Source: Jiangella sp. DSM 45060 (GTDB lineage Bacteria; Actinomycetota; Actinomycetes; Jiangellales; Jiangellaceae). From it: DNA of 64,000 nucleotides. The DNA is taken from contig NZ_LT629771.1 of assembly GCF_900105175.1 (NCBI RefSeq), positions 5,102,501 to 5,166,500 on the forward strand. Reading direction: 5' to 3'. Each line of letters opens with the position of its first letter. Positions within the stretch are counted from its first letter, which is position 1. Below the pieces are notes generated by a model. It was not told where the DNA came from, did not search any database, and saw nothing but the letters and a program-made list of their open reading frames with translations. Below are positions 43,407 through 52,666 of this stretch, piece after piece. Made by a program: the position numbers and the translations under genes.

Positions 43407-44117
43407 TCACCGGCCCGCCTCGGCGGCGGGTTCGATCAGGTAGCCGACCCCGCGGACGGTGTGGATCATCGGCTCGCGGCCCTTGTCGATCTTGCGCCGC
43501 AGGTACGAGATGTACAGCTCGACGATGTTCTGCTGGCCGCCGAGGTCGTACTGCCAGACGCGGTCCAGGATCTGCGCCTTGGACAGCACCCGGCGCGGGT
43601 TGCGCATGAGGAAGCGCAGCAGCTCGAACTCGGTGGCGGTGAGCCTGACCGGCTGGCCGGCCCGCCGCACCTCGTGTGCGTCCTCGTCCATCACCAGATC
43701 GCCGACGGCCAGCACGGACACCTCCGCGGGGAGCGCCGCCCCGGCGCGGCGGAGCAGCCCGCGCAGCCGGGCCACCAGCTCCTCCAGGCTGATCGGCTTC
43801 GTCGCGTAGTCGTCGCCGGCGGCGGTGAGGCCGGTGACCCGGTCCTCGACCGCGTCGCGTGCGGTGAGGAACAGCACCGGCACGCCGGGACGGTGTGCCC
43901 GGATGCGCCGCAGCACGCCGAGCTCGTCGACGTCGGGCAGCATGACGTCCAGCACGACGGCGTCCGGCGCCTCGTCGATGGCGGACCGGATCGCGTCCTG
44001 CCCGGTCAGCGCCGTCGTCGTCGCCCAGCCCTCGTAGCGCAGCGCGGCGGTGAGCAATTCGGCGAGGTTCGGCTCGTCGTCGACGACGAGGATCCGCGGC
44101 GGCAGCGTCTCAGTCAT
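43407..44117 (-). CDS. PhoP/OmpR-type response regulator (orphan)
   Basis: A 236-residue response regulator. The receiver has acidic pair VDDEPN, phosphoacceptor VVLDVMLPD, conserved threonine FLTARD and lysine DYATKPIS. The C-terminal winged helix reads RLTATEFELLRFLMRNPRRVLS, with VELYISYLRRKIDKG and the final HTVRGVGYLIEPA. It is closest in appearance to mycobacterial PhoP/TcrX regulators. No histidine kinase is encoded next to it, so it is an orphan here. A PhoP-style repeat lies upstream of its start, suggesting autoregulation. Confidence 0.88.
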   Translation of the reverse strand: MTETLPPRILVVDDEPNLAELLTAALRYEGWATTTALTGQDAIRSAIDEAPDAVVLDVMLPDVDELGVLRRIRAHRPGVPVLFLTARDAVEDRVTGLTAAGDDYATKPISLEELVARLRGLLRRAGAALPAEVSVLAVGDLVMDEDAHEVRRAGQPVRLTATEFELLRFLMRNPRRVLSKAQILDRVWQYDLGGQQNIVELYISYLRRKIDKGREPMIHTVRGVGYLIEPAAEAGR

Positions 44118-44160
44118 ACGTCCGGTCTACGGGCCGTGGTTGAGGGACGGCTGAGACGAC

Positions 44161-44178
44161 CCTGTGAAGTTCCTGTGA
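44161..44178 (-). promoter_or_regulatory. PhoP-type direct repeat upstream of the response regulator
   Basis: On the minus strand TCACAGG-N4-TCACAGG (11-bp period), matching the TCACAGC-N4-TCACAGC pattern known for M. tuberculosis PhoP. It lies 44 bp upstream of the start codon, so it probably mediates autoregulation. Confidence 0.6.
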
Positions 44179-44350
44179 GAGGCGGAGCCGCCGGGGCCGC
44201 CTCGGCCTTCGCCCTGGCCGGAACGGTCCGGCCGGGCGTGGTCGGGCTGCGCCTGGTCCGGCGTCGTGGACTCCGGCGCGGACGGCTCGGTCTCGCCGCC
44301 GTCCGGCCGGCTGGTGCACGTCCTCCCGACCCTCGGCGGCGATCCTGTGC

Positions 44351-46447
44351 TCAGCCCACGCCGGAGCTGTGCGTGCCCGGTGAATCCGTGACGCCGCCGG
44401 CGTCGACGTCGATCAGCCGGCCGCCGGCCCGCAGTCCCCGCAACCGAGCGTCCGGGTCGACCGCCGCCAGCCGCGACGACACCGTCAGCGACCCGTCGAC
44501 GTCCGGGCGGACCCCGAAGAACCCCTCGACCACCAGCGCCGACCACGAACCGGCCGACGAGCAGGACCAGTCGATGAGGTACGGGAACTGTGGCGGCGAC
44601 TTCACCGCGCCCCCGTTGAGCGGCTCGGCCGCCTCCTCGACGAAGTGCGCCTGCCCGGGCGGGCCCTGGTTCGCCGTCCGCGCCAGGCCGGTCAGCCAGT
44701 CGGCGGCGACGTCGGGGCGGCCCAGCTCGATCAGCGACCGCGCGGCGTCGGCCGGCCAGGCCGGGTAGGCGCCGTTCCACTGGTGGTCGGGGCGGACGCT
44801 GAACGCGGCATCGTCGTCGTACGGCGACAGCGCCCGCAGCCACGACGGCGTCTGGAGCTCGCGGACGAAGAACTCGACCATCTCCGCGCGCCGCCGCTCG
44901 GGCAGGTCGGCGGCGATGGTCATGCCGACGGTGGTGAAGTCGTAGCAGTGCCGCACCGGCAGCATCCGCCCGTCCGGCTGCCGCGCGTGCCAGAACCCCT
45001 GGCCCTCGACGTACAGCTCACCGACGTGCGGCACCAGCGCGTCGGCCTTCTTCCGCAGGTCGTCGGCCAGGCCGTCGTCACCGCGCAGCGCCGCGACGTC
45101 GGCCGCCGCCCGCATGCACCACACGTTGGCGGCGTTGAGGCTGGCCACCTCGTGCACGTACGAGCTGACGCACTCGAGCAGGTTGTCGATGCCGCCGTAG
45201 TCGGCCAGCGCGTGCTCCTTGCGGAACCCCTCCCAGGCCGTCGCCCAGTCGGCGACGTGCGCCGCGACCGGCTGGGCCGGGCCGTCGTGCGCGGCCAGCT
45301 CGACGTCCAGGAAGCCGGGCTCGCCGTTCCACCGCACGTAGTCGCGGACCAGCCGGATCATCGCGTAGTCGTTGACGGAGTACCAGTAGCCGGCCGGCCC
45401 GCCGGTCTGCCACTCGGTGCCGAAGTGGCGGTGGATGTCCAGCGCGATCCAGTGCTCGATCTGACGGCGCATGGGCACCGGGTCGAGCAGCGCGTGGATC
45501 ATCGAGCTGAGGCTGAAGTCCCAGATGAACGTGGTGGTCTGCCAGTACCGCGGCATCAGCGTGTCGTAGACGCGGCCGAGGTGGCTGGCCGGGCTGTCGC
45601 GGCGGAACCAGATGACGCCCAGCACGCCCCACCAGTACAGCCGGCGCAGCGCGTCGTTCGACGTCTCCAGCGTCGGCACGTGCCCGCTGAACTGGTCGTT
45701 CCCGGGTGTGAACGCGGCGCGCAGGGTGTCGTCCCACTGGGTGCGGGCGGCGGCCACCTGCCCGGGCACGTCCGCGACGACGGTGTCGTACGCGGCCAGC
45801 GCGCCCTCGGCGTCGGCGCCGACCACGTGCACGTAGCCGAACCGGTAGCGCTCCCCCGGCGCCAGCGACACGTCCAGCTCCAGCGAGCGGCCGCCGGCCC
45901 GCGCGCCGTCGGCGTCCAGGCCCTGCACGCTCACGGCGGCCGTCGTCGCGGCCCGGCCCAGCAGGGCGGGGCGGTCAGGCAGCGCGGCCAGCGTGTTCGG
46001 CTCGGACGGCGGCTCCGGCACCCGCCACGGGCCGGCCTGGGTCACCGTCGACGCGATCGACAGGCCCAGCCGGACCTTCCGCTCGGCGCCTGACGTGTTC
46101 GTCACAGCGATGTCGACGACGACGCCGTCGACGCCCGGCGGGGTCACCGTCGTCGACTCGAGGTCGAGGTCGCCGAGCCGCGCCGACCGGACGACGCGGT
46201 CCGGGCGCCACTGCAGCGTGACCGGCACGCCGAAGGACCGGAACAGCCGGCCGTCGACCCACAGCGCACCGGTGACGGTGTCGCCGTGCGAGACCGGTGC
46301 GAAGTTCACGCTGCGCACGGCCGTGATGTCGTGGTCGACCTGGACGGCGCCGAGGAAGTTGGTCAGGCCGGGCGGGTTGACCATGTCGTCGTAGTACTGC
46401 GCGATCGGGTCGGAGGCGAAGTCCTCGACCGTCGGGATGAGCCGCAT
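44351..46447 (-). CDS. Putative glycoside hydrolase with (alpha/alpha)6 barrel
   Basis: A 698-residue protein without signal peptide. An N-terminal beta-sandwich (to about residue 270) precedes a helical-toroid catalytic domain with blocks such as WGVLGVIWFRRDSPASHLG, TTTFIWDFSLSSMIHALLDP, GYWYSVNDYAMIRLVRDY and DHQWNGAYPAWPADAA, as in trehalase/GH63-like enzymes. Candidate acids are the Asp of IWDFS and of DHQWNG, but I cannot name the family number. It is the last gene of the GntR-controlled operon, 4 nt after the dehydratase, so it should release the imported sugar or sugar acid inside the cell. Confidence 0.65.
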   Translation of the reverse strand: MRLIPTVEDFASDPIAQYYDDMVNPPGLTNFLGAVQVDHDITAVRSVNFAPVSHGDTVTGALWVDGRLFRSFGVPVTLQWRPDRVVRSARLGDLDLESTTVTPPGVDGVVVDIAVTNTSGAERKVRLGLSIASTVTQAGPWRVPEPPSEPNTLAALPDRPALLGRAATTAAVSVQGLDADGARAGGRSLELDVSLAPGERYRFGYVHVVGADAEGALAAYDTVVADVPGQVAAARTQWDDTLRAAFTPGNDQFSGHVPTLETSNDALRRLYWWGVLGVIWFRRDSPASHLGRVYDTLMPRYWQTTTFIWDFSLSSMIHALLDPVPMRRQIEHWIALDIHRHFGTEWQTGGPAGYWYSVNDYAMIRLVRDYVRWNGEPGFLDVELAAHDGPAQPVAAHVADWATAWEGFRKEHALADYGGIDNLLECVSSYVHEVASLNAANVWCMRAAADVAALRGDDGLADDLRKKADALVPHVGELYVEGQGFWHARQPDGRMLPVRHCYDFTTVGMTIAADLPERRRAEMVEFFVRELQTPSWLRALSPYDDDAAFSVRPDHQWNGAYPAWPADAARSLIELGRPDVAADWLTGLARTANQGPPGQAHFVEEAAEPLNGGAVKSPPQFPYLIDWSCSSAGSWSALVVEGFFGVRPDVDGSLTVSSRLAAVDPDARLRGLRAGGRLIDVDAGGVTDSPGTHSSGVG

Positions 46448-46451
46448 CGGT

Positions 46452-47696
46452 TCAGCGTCCTCCGAGATCGACGGGGCCGGCCGCCGACGGGTCGGCCCAG
46501 TCGGAGTTGGGTAGCAGCGGGTACCAGCCGGGCCGGCCGGGATCGCGGTCGTACGGGTAGCCGCCCAGCTCGCGGTAGAGCTCGGCGTACTCGGCGACCT
46601 TGTCGCGGTCCAGCTCGACGCCCAGCCCGGGCCCGGCGGGCACGTCGATGCCACCGTCGTGGTACCGGAACGGCCCGCCGGCGATGACGTCGCCGGTCAG
46701 GTGGTGGTAGTGGGCGTCGGCCGCGAACGCCAGGTTCGGCACGACGGCGCCCAGGTGCAGCATGGTGGCCAGCTGGATGCCCAGCTCGCCGGACGAGTGC
46801 ACCGCGACGCCCAGCTGGAACGTCTCGCACACCCCGGCCGCCTTCACGCACGGGCGGATGCCGCCCCAGAACGTGGTGTCGAGCAGGACGACGTCGACGG
46901 CGGGGTCGCGGACGTTCGCGGCCAGCTGCTCGAAGTTGACCACGACGGTGTTGGTGGCGATCGGGATCGCGGTCCGCTCGCGCACCCGGCGCAGGCCGTT
47001 CATGCCCCACGTCGGGTCTTCCAGGTAGTCGTTGCGCAGGCCCTCGATGCCGGCGGCGAACCGGATCGACTCCTCCGGCGACCACGCGCCGTTGGGGTCG
47101 TGGCGCAGCCGGTCGCCGGGGAACGCCTCGGCCAGTGCCCGGTAACACTCCAGCTCGTAGCCGGGCGGGAAGACGCCGCCCTTGAGCTTGTGCACGGTGA
47201 AGCCGTACTGCTCCTTCAGCTCGCGGGCGTGCGCGACCAGCTGCTCCGGCGTGCGGACCTCGCCGCTGCCGTCGGCCGCCGGGTAGCGGAAGAACAGGTA
47301 GCTGGCGAACTCGACGTGGTCGCGGACCCGGCCGCCGAGCAGGTCGTGCACCGGCACGCCGAGGTGCCGGCCCTGGAGGTCCAGGCAGGCGAACTCGATG
47401 GCCGCGAGCAGCTGGGTGCGGTTGTTGTAGAGGCTGGCCGTCGGGTTGGCCAGCATGAACCGCAGCGTCTCGGTGCGGGCCGGGTCGTGTCCGACGAGGT
47501 AGTCGCGCAGGCCGCGCACGGCTTCCTCGGCGCTCTGCCCGCCGCCGCCCATCTCGCCCAGGCCGATCAGGCCGTTGTCGGCCTCGACCTCGACGATGGT
47601 GCGGACGAACCGGCCCCAGTGCGCGCCGTTGCTGTGCCGCAGCGGCGCCTGCAGGGGCACCGTCACGGTGGTGGCGCGCACGTCGACGATCTTCAC
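46452..47696 (-). CDS. Enolase-superfamily dehydratase, glucarate dehydratase-like
   Basis: A 414-residue enzyme with the mandelate-racemase fold. The catalytic residues follow the glucarate-dehydratase pattern: [12 protein letters not shown] (K-x-K region), [12 protein letters not shown] and [11 protein letters not shown] for the metal ligands, [10 protein letters not shown] and LLDTTFWGG, and the general-acid histidine in [13 protein letters not shown]. It would dehydrate a sugar acid to a 2-keto-3-deoxy acid. The exact substrate (glucarate, galactarate or another) needs testing. The GTG start is 4 nt after the SDR stop. Confidence 0.82.
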   Translation of the reverse strand: MKIVDVRATTVTVPLQAPLRHSNGAHWGRFVRTIVEVEADNGLIGLGEMGGGGQSAEEAVRGLRDYLVGHDPARTETLRFMLANPTASLYNNRTQLLAAIEFACLDLQGRHLGVPVHDLLGGRVRDHVEFASYLFFRYPAADGSGEVRTPEQLVAHARELKEQYGFTVHKLKGGVFPPGYELECYRALAEAFPGDRLRHDPNGAWSPEESIRFAAGIEGLRNDYLEDPTWGMNGLRRVRERTAIPIATNTVVVNFEQLAANVRDPAVDVVLLDTTFWGGIRPCVKAAGVCETFQLGVAVHSSGELGIQLATMLHLGAVVPNLAFAADAHYHHLTGDVIAGGPFRYHDGGIDVPAGPGLGVELDRDKVAEYAELYRELGGYPYDRDPGRPGWYPLLPNSDWADPSAAGPVDLGGR

Positions 47697-47700
47697 GAAC

Positions 47701-48495
47701 TCAGGTCTCCTTCACGTGCTCGGGCAGGGCCACCGGCAGGCCGGCCCGCAGGCCGCCGTCGACCACGAGGTCGGTGCCGGTGACGAAGCTCGCGTGCGGC
47801 CCGGCCAGGTAGGCGACGGCGTCGGCCACCTCGGACGGCAGGGCGACCCGGCCCAGCGGGTGCGACCGGCCCCACTCGGCGACGAGGTCGTCGGCCGGGC
47901 GGCCCTCGGCGTGCAGGCCGGCGGCCCAGCGCAACATCGGGGTGTCGACGGAGCCGGGCAGCACGGCGTTGACGCGGACGCCATCGGCCGCGTGGTCCAG
48001 CGCCATCGACCGGACCAGCGCGACCAGGGCGCCCTTCGACGCCGCGTACGCCGCGACCCGGGTCTGGGACTGGTACGACTGCACCGAGGCGACGACCACG
48101 ACCGCGCCGCCGCCACCGGCGCGCAGCAGCGGCATCAGGTGGTGGCAGACCGCGAAGACGCCACGCAGATTCACGGCGATGACCTCGTCGAACAGCTCCA
48201 TGCTGGTCTCTTCGACGGTGCCGTAGCGCTGGATGCCGGCGGCGCACACCAGGGTGTCGATGCTGCCGTGCTCCGCCGTCAGCTCCGCGGCGCACCGCTC
48301 GACGTCGCCGGCGTCGGCGACGTCCAGTGCCCGGACCCGCACCTGCCAGCCGCGCTCGGCGGCGTCGGCCGCCAGCCGGTCCAGCGCGGCGGCGTCGCGG
48401 TCGAGCGCGATCACCAGTTCGCCGTCGCCGGCCAGCCGCTCGACGACCGCCCGGCCGATGCCGGCGCCCCCGCCGGTGACCACGGCCACTCTCAT
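47701..48495 (-). CDS. Short-chain dehydrogenase/reductase
   Basis: A 264-residue classical SDR: nucleotide motif TGGGAGIG (8-15), NLRG block, and the catalytic Ser-Tyr-Lys in [23 protein letters not shown]. It is probably an NAD(P)-dependent sugar or sugar-acid dehydrogenase acting with the glucarate-dehydratase-like enzyme 4 nt downstream. It lies 11 nt after the permease, inside the GntR/ABC operon, which points to carbohydrate catabolism. Confidence 0.88.
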   Translation of the reverse strand: MRVAVVTGGGAGIGRAVVERLAGDGELVIALDRDAAALDRLAADAAERGWQVRVRALDVADAGDVERCAAELTAEHGSIDTLVCAAGIQRYGTVEETSMELFDEVIAVNLRGVFAVCHHLMPLLRAGGGGAVVVVASVQSYQSQTRVAAYAASKGALVALVRSMALDHAADGVRVNAVLPGSVDTPMLRWAAGLHAEGRPADDLVAEWGRSHPLGRVALPSEVADAVAYLAGPHASFVTGTDLVVDGGLRAGLPVALPEHVKET

Positions 48496-48506
48496 CGGAA
48501 AACCCC

Positions 48507-49325
48507 CTAGAACTGGCCGAGGTTGAGGCCCCGGCTGAAGATGCGCTGCGTCGACAGGAACAGCACCACCGTCGGCAGCGACACCAGCAGGCCGCCGGCC
48601 AGCACCGCCGTCAGCTGCAGGCCACCGTAGGTGTCCTGGAGCGCGGCCGCGGCCGTCATGAGCGGCCGGACGTCGTTGGACTGGCTCAGCGCCAGGCCCA
48701 GCAGCAGGTCGTTCCAGACGAACGTGGCCTGCAGGATGAACACCGCCACCAGCGCGCTGGTGGACATCGGCAGGTAGATGCGCCGGAAGATCCGCCAGGT
48801 GCTGGCGCCGTCGACGACCGCCGCCTCGAACACCTGGTGCGCGATGCCGCCGAGGAAGTTGCGCATGACCAGCGCCGCGAACGGCACGGTGACGGCCGTG
48901 TAGATGGCGATCATGCCGAGCCGGCTGTCGTAGATGCCGGCCTCGACGTACCCGACGAACAGCGGCATCAGGATCATCTGCAGCGGGAAGACCGTGCCGC
49001 CGAATACCAGCACGAACCAGAAGAACCCGTGCTTGAGCCGCAGCGCCACGATGCCGAAACCGATGGCGGCGCCGAACAGCACCGCCAGCCCGGGCCCGAT
49101 GATGCTGTAGAGCAGCGTGCTGGTGACGGCGTCGCCCAGGCCGCCGATCTCCCAGGCCTCACGCATGTTGTCGAACAGCGCGAAGTCGCCGATCGGGCGC
49201 CACACCTGGTCGGCCGCGTACTGTGCCGGGTCCTTGCTGGCGTTGACCAGCAGCAGGTAGATCGGGGCCAGCCAGATGGCGCCGAGTACCAGCAGGACCG
49301 CCGGACGGAGGATGCGTGCGGTCAT
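48507..49325 (-). CDS. Carbohydrate ABC transporter permease (MalG/UgpE type)
   Basis: A 272-residue permease with six membrane helices and the EAA coupling loop EAAVVDGASTWRIFRRIYLP. It is the second membrane subunit of the importer, starting 4 nt after the first permease. The C-terminal segment STQRIFSRGLNLGQF is typical of MalG-like subunits. No ATPase gene is in the cassette, so a shared ATPase such as an MsiK-type protein encoded elsewhere must energise it. Confidence 0.92.
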   Translation of the reverse strand: MTARILRPAVLLVLGAIWLAPIYLLLVNASKDPAQYAADQVWRPIGDFALFDNMREAWEIGGLGDAVTSTLLYSIIGPGLAVLFGAAIGFGIVALRLKHGFFWFVLVFGGTVFPLQMILMPLFVGYVEAGIYDSRLGMIAIYTAVTVPFAALVMRNFLGGIAHQVFEAAVVDGASTWRIFRRIYLPMSTSALVAVFILQATFVWNDLLLGLALSQSNDVRPLMTAAAALQDTYGGLQLTAVLAGGLLVSLPTVVLFLSTQRIFSRGLNLGQF

Positions 49326-49329
49326 CGGG

Positions 49330-50271
49330 TCACACCGCCCGCTCGGGCGACAGCTGCCGCCGCAGGTAGGTGATGGCCGCGAGGAACGTCACGACGCTGA
49401 GGAACACCGCGACCGCCGAACCGGCGCCGTAGGCGCTGTTCACGAACGTCTCCTCGTACATCGTCACCGCGAGGGTCTCGGCGTTGCGGCCCGGGCCGCC
49501 CTTCGTCATGATCCACACGATGTCGAACGTCTTCAGGCTGGCCACCAGGCTGAGCCCCACGACCACCGTCGTCAGCGGGCGCAGCATGGGCCAGTGCAGG
49601 TGCCGGAACATCCGCCAGCCGGACGCGCCGTCCAGCCGGGCGGCTTCGATCGGTTCACGCGGGATCGACTGCAGCCCGATGACGAACAGCAGCGCGTTGA
49701 CGCCGCTCTGCTGCCAGGACGACGCGCCGATCATCACCAGCGTGTTCAGCGGCGCGTCGCTCAGCCAGCGCAGGTCGGCGCCGGGCAGGCCGAGCGCGTC
49801 CAGCGCCTGGCTCAGCCCGCCGCCGTTCTGCAGCACGAACCGCCAGACCACGCCCACCGCGACGCCGGAGATGGCGTACGGAATGAGGAAGGGCAGCCGG
49901 AACCAGCCGCCGAACCGCATCCCGTGTGACAGCACCGCGATGAGCAGGCCCAGCCCGACCGGGACCGTGATGCTGCCCACCACCCAGATGAGGGTGTTGC
50001 GTAGCGACGTGGCGAAGTTCGGGTCGTCGAACATCGCCCGGTAGTTGTCCAGCCCGACCCACGACGGAGAGCCGAGGCCGTTGTACTCGGTGAAGCTGAT
50101 CCACGTCGTCCAGAGGAACGGCAGGTACAGCAGGACCGCCACCACCAGGACGGCGGGAAGGCTGAAGCCCCGCGCCGGCCAGCCGTACGTGGTCCGGCGG
50201 CGCCGCGACGGCTCGGGTGGTGCCGAGCCGCCGGGCGGCGTCTTGGGTGCGGCCGTGGCCGGCGCGGACAT
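49330..50271 (-). CDS. Carbohydrate ABC transporter permease (MalF/UgpA type)
   Basis: A 313-residue permease with six helices, a cytoplasmic Pro/Arg-rich N terminus (PEPSRRRRTTYG), and the coupling loop EAARLDGASGWRMFRHLHWP. WTTWISFTEYNGLGSPSWVGLDNY is the usual first periplasmic loop of this family. It pairs with the next permease and with the binding lipoprotein, 28 nt upstream. Confidence 0.92.
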   Translation of the reverse strand: MSAPATAAPKTPPGGSAPPEPSRRRRTTYGWPARGFSLPAVLVVAVLLYLPFLWTTWISFTEYNGLGSPSWVGLDNYRAMFDDPNFATSLRNTLIWVVGSITVPVGLGLLIAVLSHGMRFGGWFRLPFLIPYAISGVAVGVVWRFVLQNGGGLSQALDALGLPGADLRWLSDAPLNTLVMIGASSWQQSGVNALLFVIGLQSIPREPIEAARLDGASGWRMFRHLHWPMLRPLTTVVVGLSLVASLKTFDIVWIMTKGGPGRNAETLAVTMYEETFVNSAYGAGSAVAVFLSVVTFLAAITYLRRQLSPERAV

Positions 50272-50299
50272 CGCTCGTTCCTCTCTCGGTGCGCGGGGC

Positions 50300-51562
50300 T
50301 CAGCCCTGCTCGGCCCAGTACGCCTCGGCCTCGGCCTCGATCGTCTCGAGAATCGGCATCGGGTCGCCGGGGTTCGTGACGAACGCGCTGAAGCCGTCCA
50401 GCGCCGCCGTCAGCACCGGTGTCGGCGTCGCCTCGAAGTACCGCTCGAGTAGCTGGTAGTCGCCGCTGCCGGACTGCGTGTTCAGATCGGCCAGCAGGCG
50501 GTCCTGCACCAGCGCCTTCGGGTTGAACGACACGTCGCCGCGGGCGTTCGCCCAGGCGGTCTGCGCCTCGTCGGTCATCCACCACTCGGCGTACTGCAGC
50601 GCGGACGTCTCGTTCTCGGCGCCCTTCGCGGTGCACATGGGGCCGGTCTCGAAGATCAGTGACGTCTGGCCGAGGTCGGGGTTGACGTTCGGGATGACGA
50701 AGAAGTCGTAGTCGGTGCCGGAGACCATGTCGACGCTGTTGAGCTGGCCGCTCAGGAACGTGCCGAAGTTGATCATGGCGACCGTGCCGGCCTTCAGCTG
50801 GTCCTGCGGCGCGGTCTGGTCGCCCGGGTCGCCGAAGTAGCCGGCCTCGAGCATGCCGCGCCACTGGTTCATCACCTCGACGACGCCGGGGTCGGTGTAC
50901 TTGGCCTCGCCGGAGGACAGCGCGTTGTACAGCTCGGGGTCGGTGCCGGCGAGCAGCGTCTGGAACCAGACGAACGAGAACAGGATGTTGGTCTCGTAGA
51001 ACGGGGTGACGCCGTTGGCCACCAGGGTGTCGGCGGCGGCGATCAGCTCGGTCCAGCTGGTCGGCTCGGCGATGCCGTACTGGTCGAAGACCGGCTTGTT
51101 GTAGTACATGACCCAGTAGGCCGCGTTCATCGGCACGCAGTACTGCTCGCCGTCGACGGTGAAGTGCTCCTTCATGGCCTCGGGCACGTCGCCGTTGTCG
51201 ATCGCGGCCTGCCAGATGTCCGACGTCGGCGCCAGCAGGTCCTCGGCGACGAGGTCCTCCAGCTCACTGCCGGTGTGCCAGGTGAAGAGGTCGGGCTTGT
51301 CGTCGGTGCGGAAGGACTGCCGGACGAACGCCGAGTACTGCTCGGCGTCGGAGTAGCCGGTGAACTCCAGGCCCAGCCCCAGGCTGGTCTCCGACACGTC
51401 GGACACCTCCAGGAACTGCGGCTCCCAGGCGCCCTTGTCGGTGTAGAAGTTGATCAGGCCGGGGCCGCTCGCGCCCTCGGCGTCGTCGTCGTCGCCCCCG
51501 CACGCGGCCAGGACGAGCGTCGACGCCGCCAGCGCCGCCACCCCAGTGTGACGCAATCTCAC
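50300..51562 (-). CDS. ABC transporter sugar-binding lipoprotein
   Basis: An exported solute-binding protein of the maltose/UgpB type, about 420 residues. The signal peptide ends in the lipobox LVLAAC, followed by the acidic stretch GGDDDDAEG. The mature part includes VMNQWRGMLEAGYFGDPG and INFGTFLSGQL, as in other sugar-binding proteins. I prefer the GTG at 51562 because the purine run AGAGGTGA ends about 5 nt upstream; a GTG at 51571 lies inside that run. It defines the substrate of the importer, which is probably an oligosaccharide or uronide given the linked enzymes. Confidence 0.88.
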   Translation of the reverse strand: MRLRHTGVAALAASTLVLAACGGDDDDAEGASGPGLINFYTDKGAWEPQFLEVSDVSETSLGLGLEFTGYSDAEQYSAFVRQSFRTDDKPDLFTWHTGSELEDLVAEDLLAPTSDIWQAAIDNGDVPEAMKEHFTVDGEQYCVPMNAAYWVMYYNKPVFDQYGIAEPTSWTELIAAADTLVANGVTPFYETNILFSFVWFQTLLAGTDPELYNALSSGEAKYTDPGVVEVMNQWRGMLEAGYFGDPGDQTAPQDQLKAGTVAMINFGTFLSGQLNSVDMVSGTDYDFFVIPNVNPDLGQTSLIFETGPMCTAKGAENETSALQYAEWWMTDEAQTAWANARGDVSFNPKALVQDRLLADLNTQSGSGDYQLLERYFEATPTPVLTAALDGFSAFVTNPGDPMPILETIEAEAEAYWAEQG

Positions 51563-51610
51563 GTGACTCACCTCTTAGCATTCAGGTATGACATCGGGTG
51601 TAACCGTGCA

Positions 51611-51637
51611 GCATGTGCCCATGACAGGGCAGTATGC
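51611..51637 (-). promoter_or_regulatory. Candidate operator upstream of the binding-protein gene
   Basis: GCATGTGCCC (51611-51620) and GGGCAGTATGC (51627-51637) form an interrupted palindrome (GCAT..GCCC / GGGC..ATGC) around ATGACA, between gntR and the binding-protein gene. Confidence 0.4.
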
Positions 51638-51649
51638 CCCAATCGGTGG

Positions 51650-52357
51650 TTACCGCCCGGAATCGGGTCTCCTGCTGCGAATGGCCTCGATGACGTTGTC
51701 GAGGTGCTCCTTGCTGGCCCGGAACGCCTCGTCGGCGTCGCCGTCCAGCACGGCCCGCGCGATGCGCCGGTGCTCCTCGAAGTCCTCGCCCTCGTCCCCG
51801 TGCAACCGCAGGATCTCGCGCTGTTCCTGGGCGTGTACGAGCACGATCGAGTCGACGACCTCGGCCAGCACCGTGTTGCCGGACGCCTGCGCGACCGCCC
51901 GGTGGAAGTCGAGGTTGACGAGCCAGAGCCGCTCGTTGCGCTCGACGAGACAGCGCTCCGCCTCCCGTAGCGTCTCGGTGATCAGCTCGACGCCGTCAGG
52001 GTCACGGACGGTGGCGCCCATGGCCGCGATCGGCGGTTCGATGGTGCTACGCGCCAGCAGCAGGTCGACCAGGCTCTCGCTGGTCAGTAACGGTCCGTGT
52101 GGATTCGGCAGCACCGAGCGGCGCACGTTCTCCCCCACGTACACCCCGGACCCGTGCCGCAGCACCACCACGCCCATCGCCTCGAGCCGGCGCAACGCCT
52201 CGCGCATGGTCGGAACCGCGACGGCGAACCGCTCGGCCATCGACCGGACGGTGTCCATCTGCGCACCCGCCTCGAGGCGGCGCTCCCGGATCAGCGCGAC
52301 GACACCAGCAGCCAGCTCGTCAGCCAGCGTCCGGCGACCCGCTTCCCCAGCAGTCAC
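51650..52357 (-). CDS. FadR-type GntR-family regulator
   Basis: A 235-residue GntR regulator. The N-terminal winged helix reads MAERFAVAVPTMREALRRLE, then GVVVLRHGSGVYVG. The C-terminal all-helical FCD domain has metal-binding histidines in LDFHRAVAQAS and EEHRRIARAV. It is encoded first, on the same strand as the importer operon (78-nt gap), and most likely represses it until a sugar acid binds. Candidate operators lie on both sides of the gene. Confidence 0.9.
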   Translation of the reverse strand: MTAGEAGRRTLADELAAGVVALIRERRLEAGAQMDTVRSMAERFAVAVPTMREALRRLEAMGVVVLRHGSGVYVGENVRRSVLPNPHGPLLTSESLVDLLLARSTIEPPIAAMGATVRDPDGVELITETLREAERCLVERNERLWLVNLDFHRAVAQASGNTVLAEVVDSIVLVHAQEQREILRLHGDEGEDFEEHRRIARAVLDGDADEAFRASKEHLDNVIEAIRSRRPDSGR

Positions 52358-52398
52358 AGCCCCGTCCCCTTCGACGTCGTTAGCGGCGTTAGGAGAGA

Positions 52399-52410
52399 TT
52401 AGATCACTAA
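52399..52410 (-). promoter_or_regulatory. Candidate GntR operator upstream of gntR
   Basis: TTAGATCACTAA, with exact TTAG/CTAA arms in an AT-rich island, 41 bp before the gntR start. A second feature, GTGACCCT twice at 52432-52439 and 52443-52450 (11-bp period), lies just upstream. Confidence 0.45.
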
Positions 52411-52666
52411 ATCACTTTTCTGTCGATAGTCGTGACCCTGCCGTGACCCTCGAGTCATGATCGTGGGCCGGTTGGGGATGCGAAGGCGCAGGTCGATGAT
52501 GGTGGCCGCACGCCGGCCATTGCGGGCGGCGCGAGCGCGGCGGTCGCCGGGGCGTGTGCCCGGGCGACCCGCACGCACGCGGCCGAGGAACGAGCAACGT
52601 CAAGGAGACGGGGACGTGCGGGCCGATCCGCCGCCGGCGTCACCGCTCGGCGCAAACCGTCTGAGG

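Noticed and set aside
44110-44350. A histidine kinase fragment beside the response regulator
   Set aside because: The open frames there are Arg/Pro-rich with no DHp or ATPase motif, so no kinase gene is supported.
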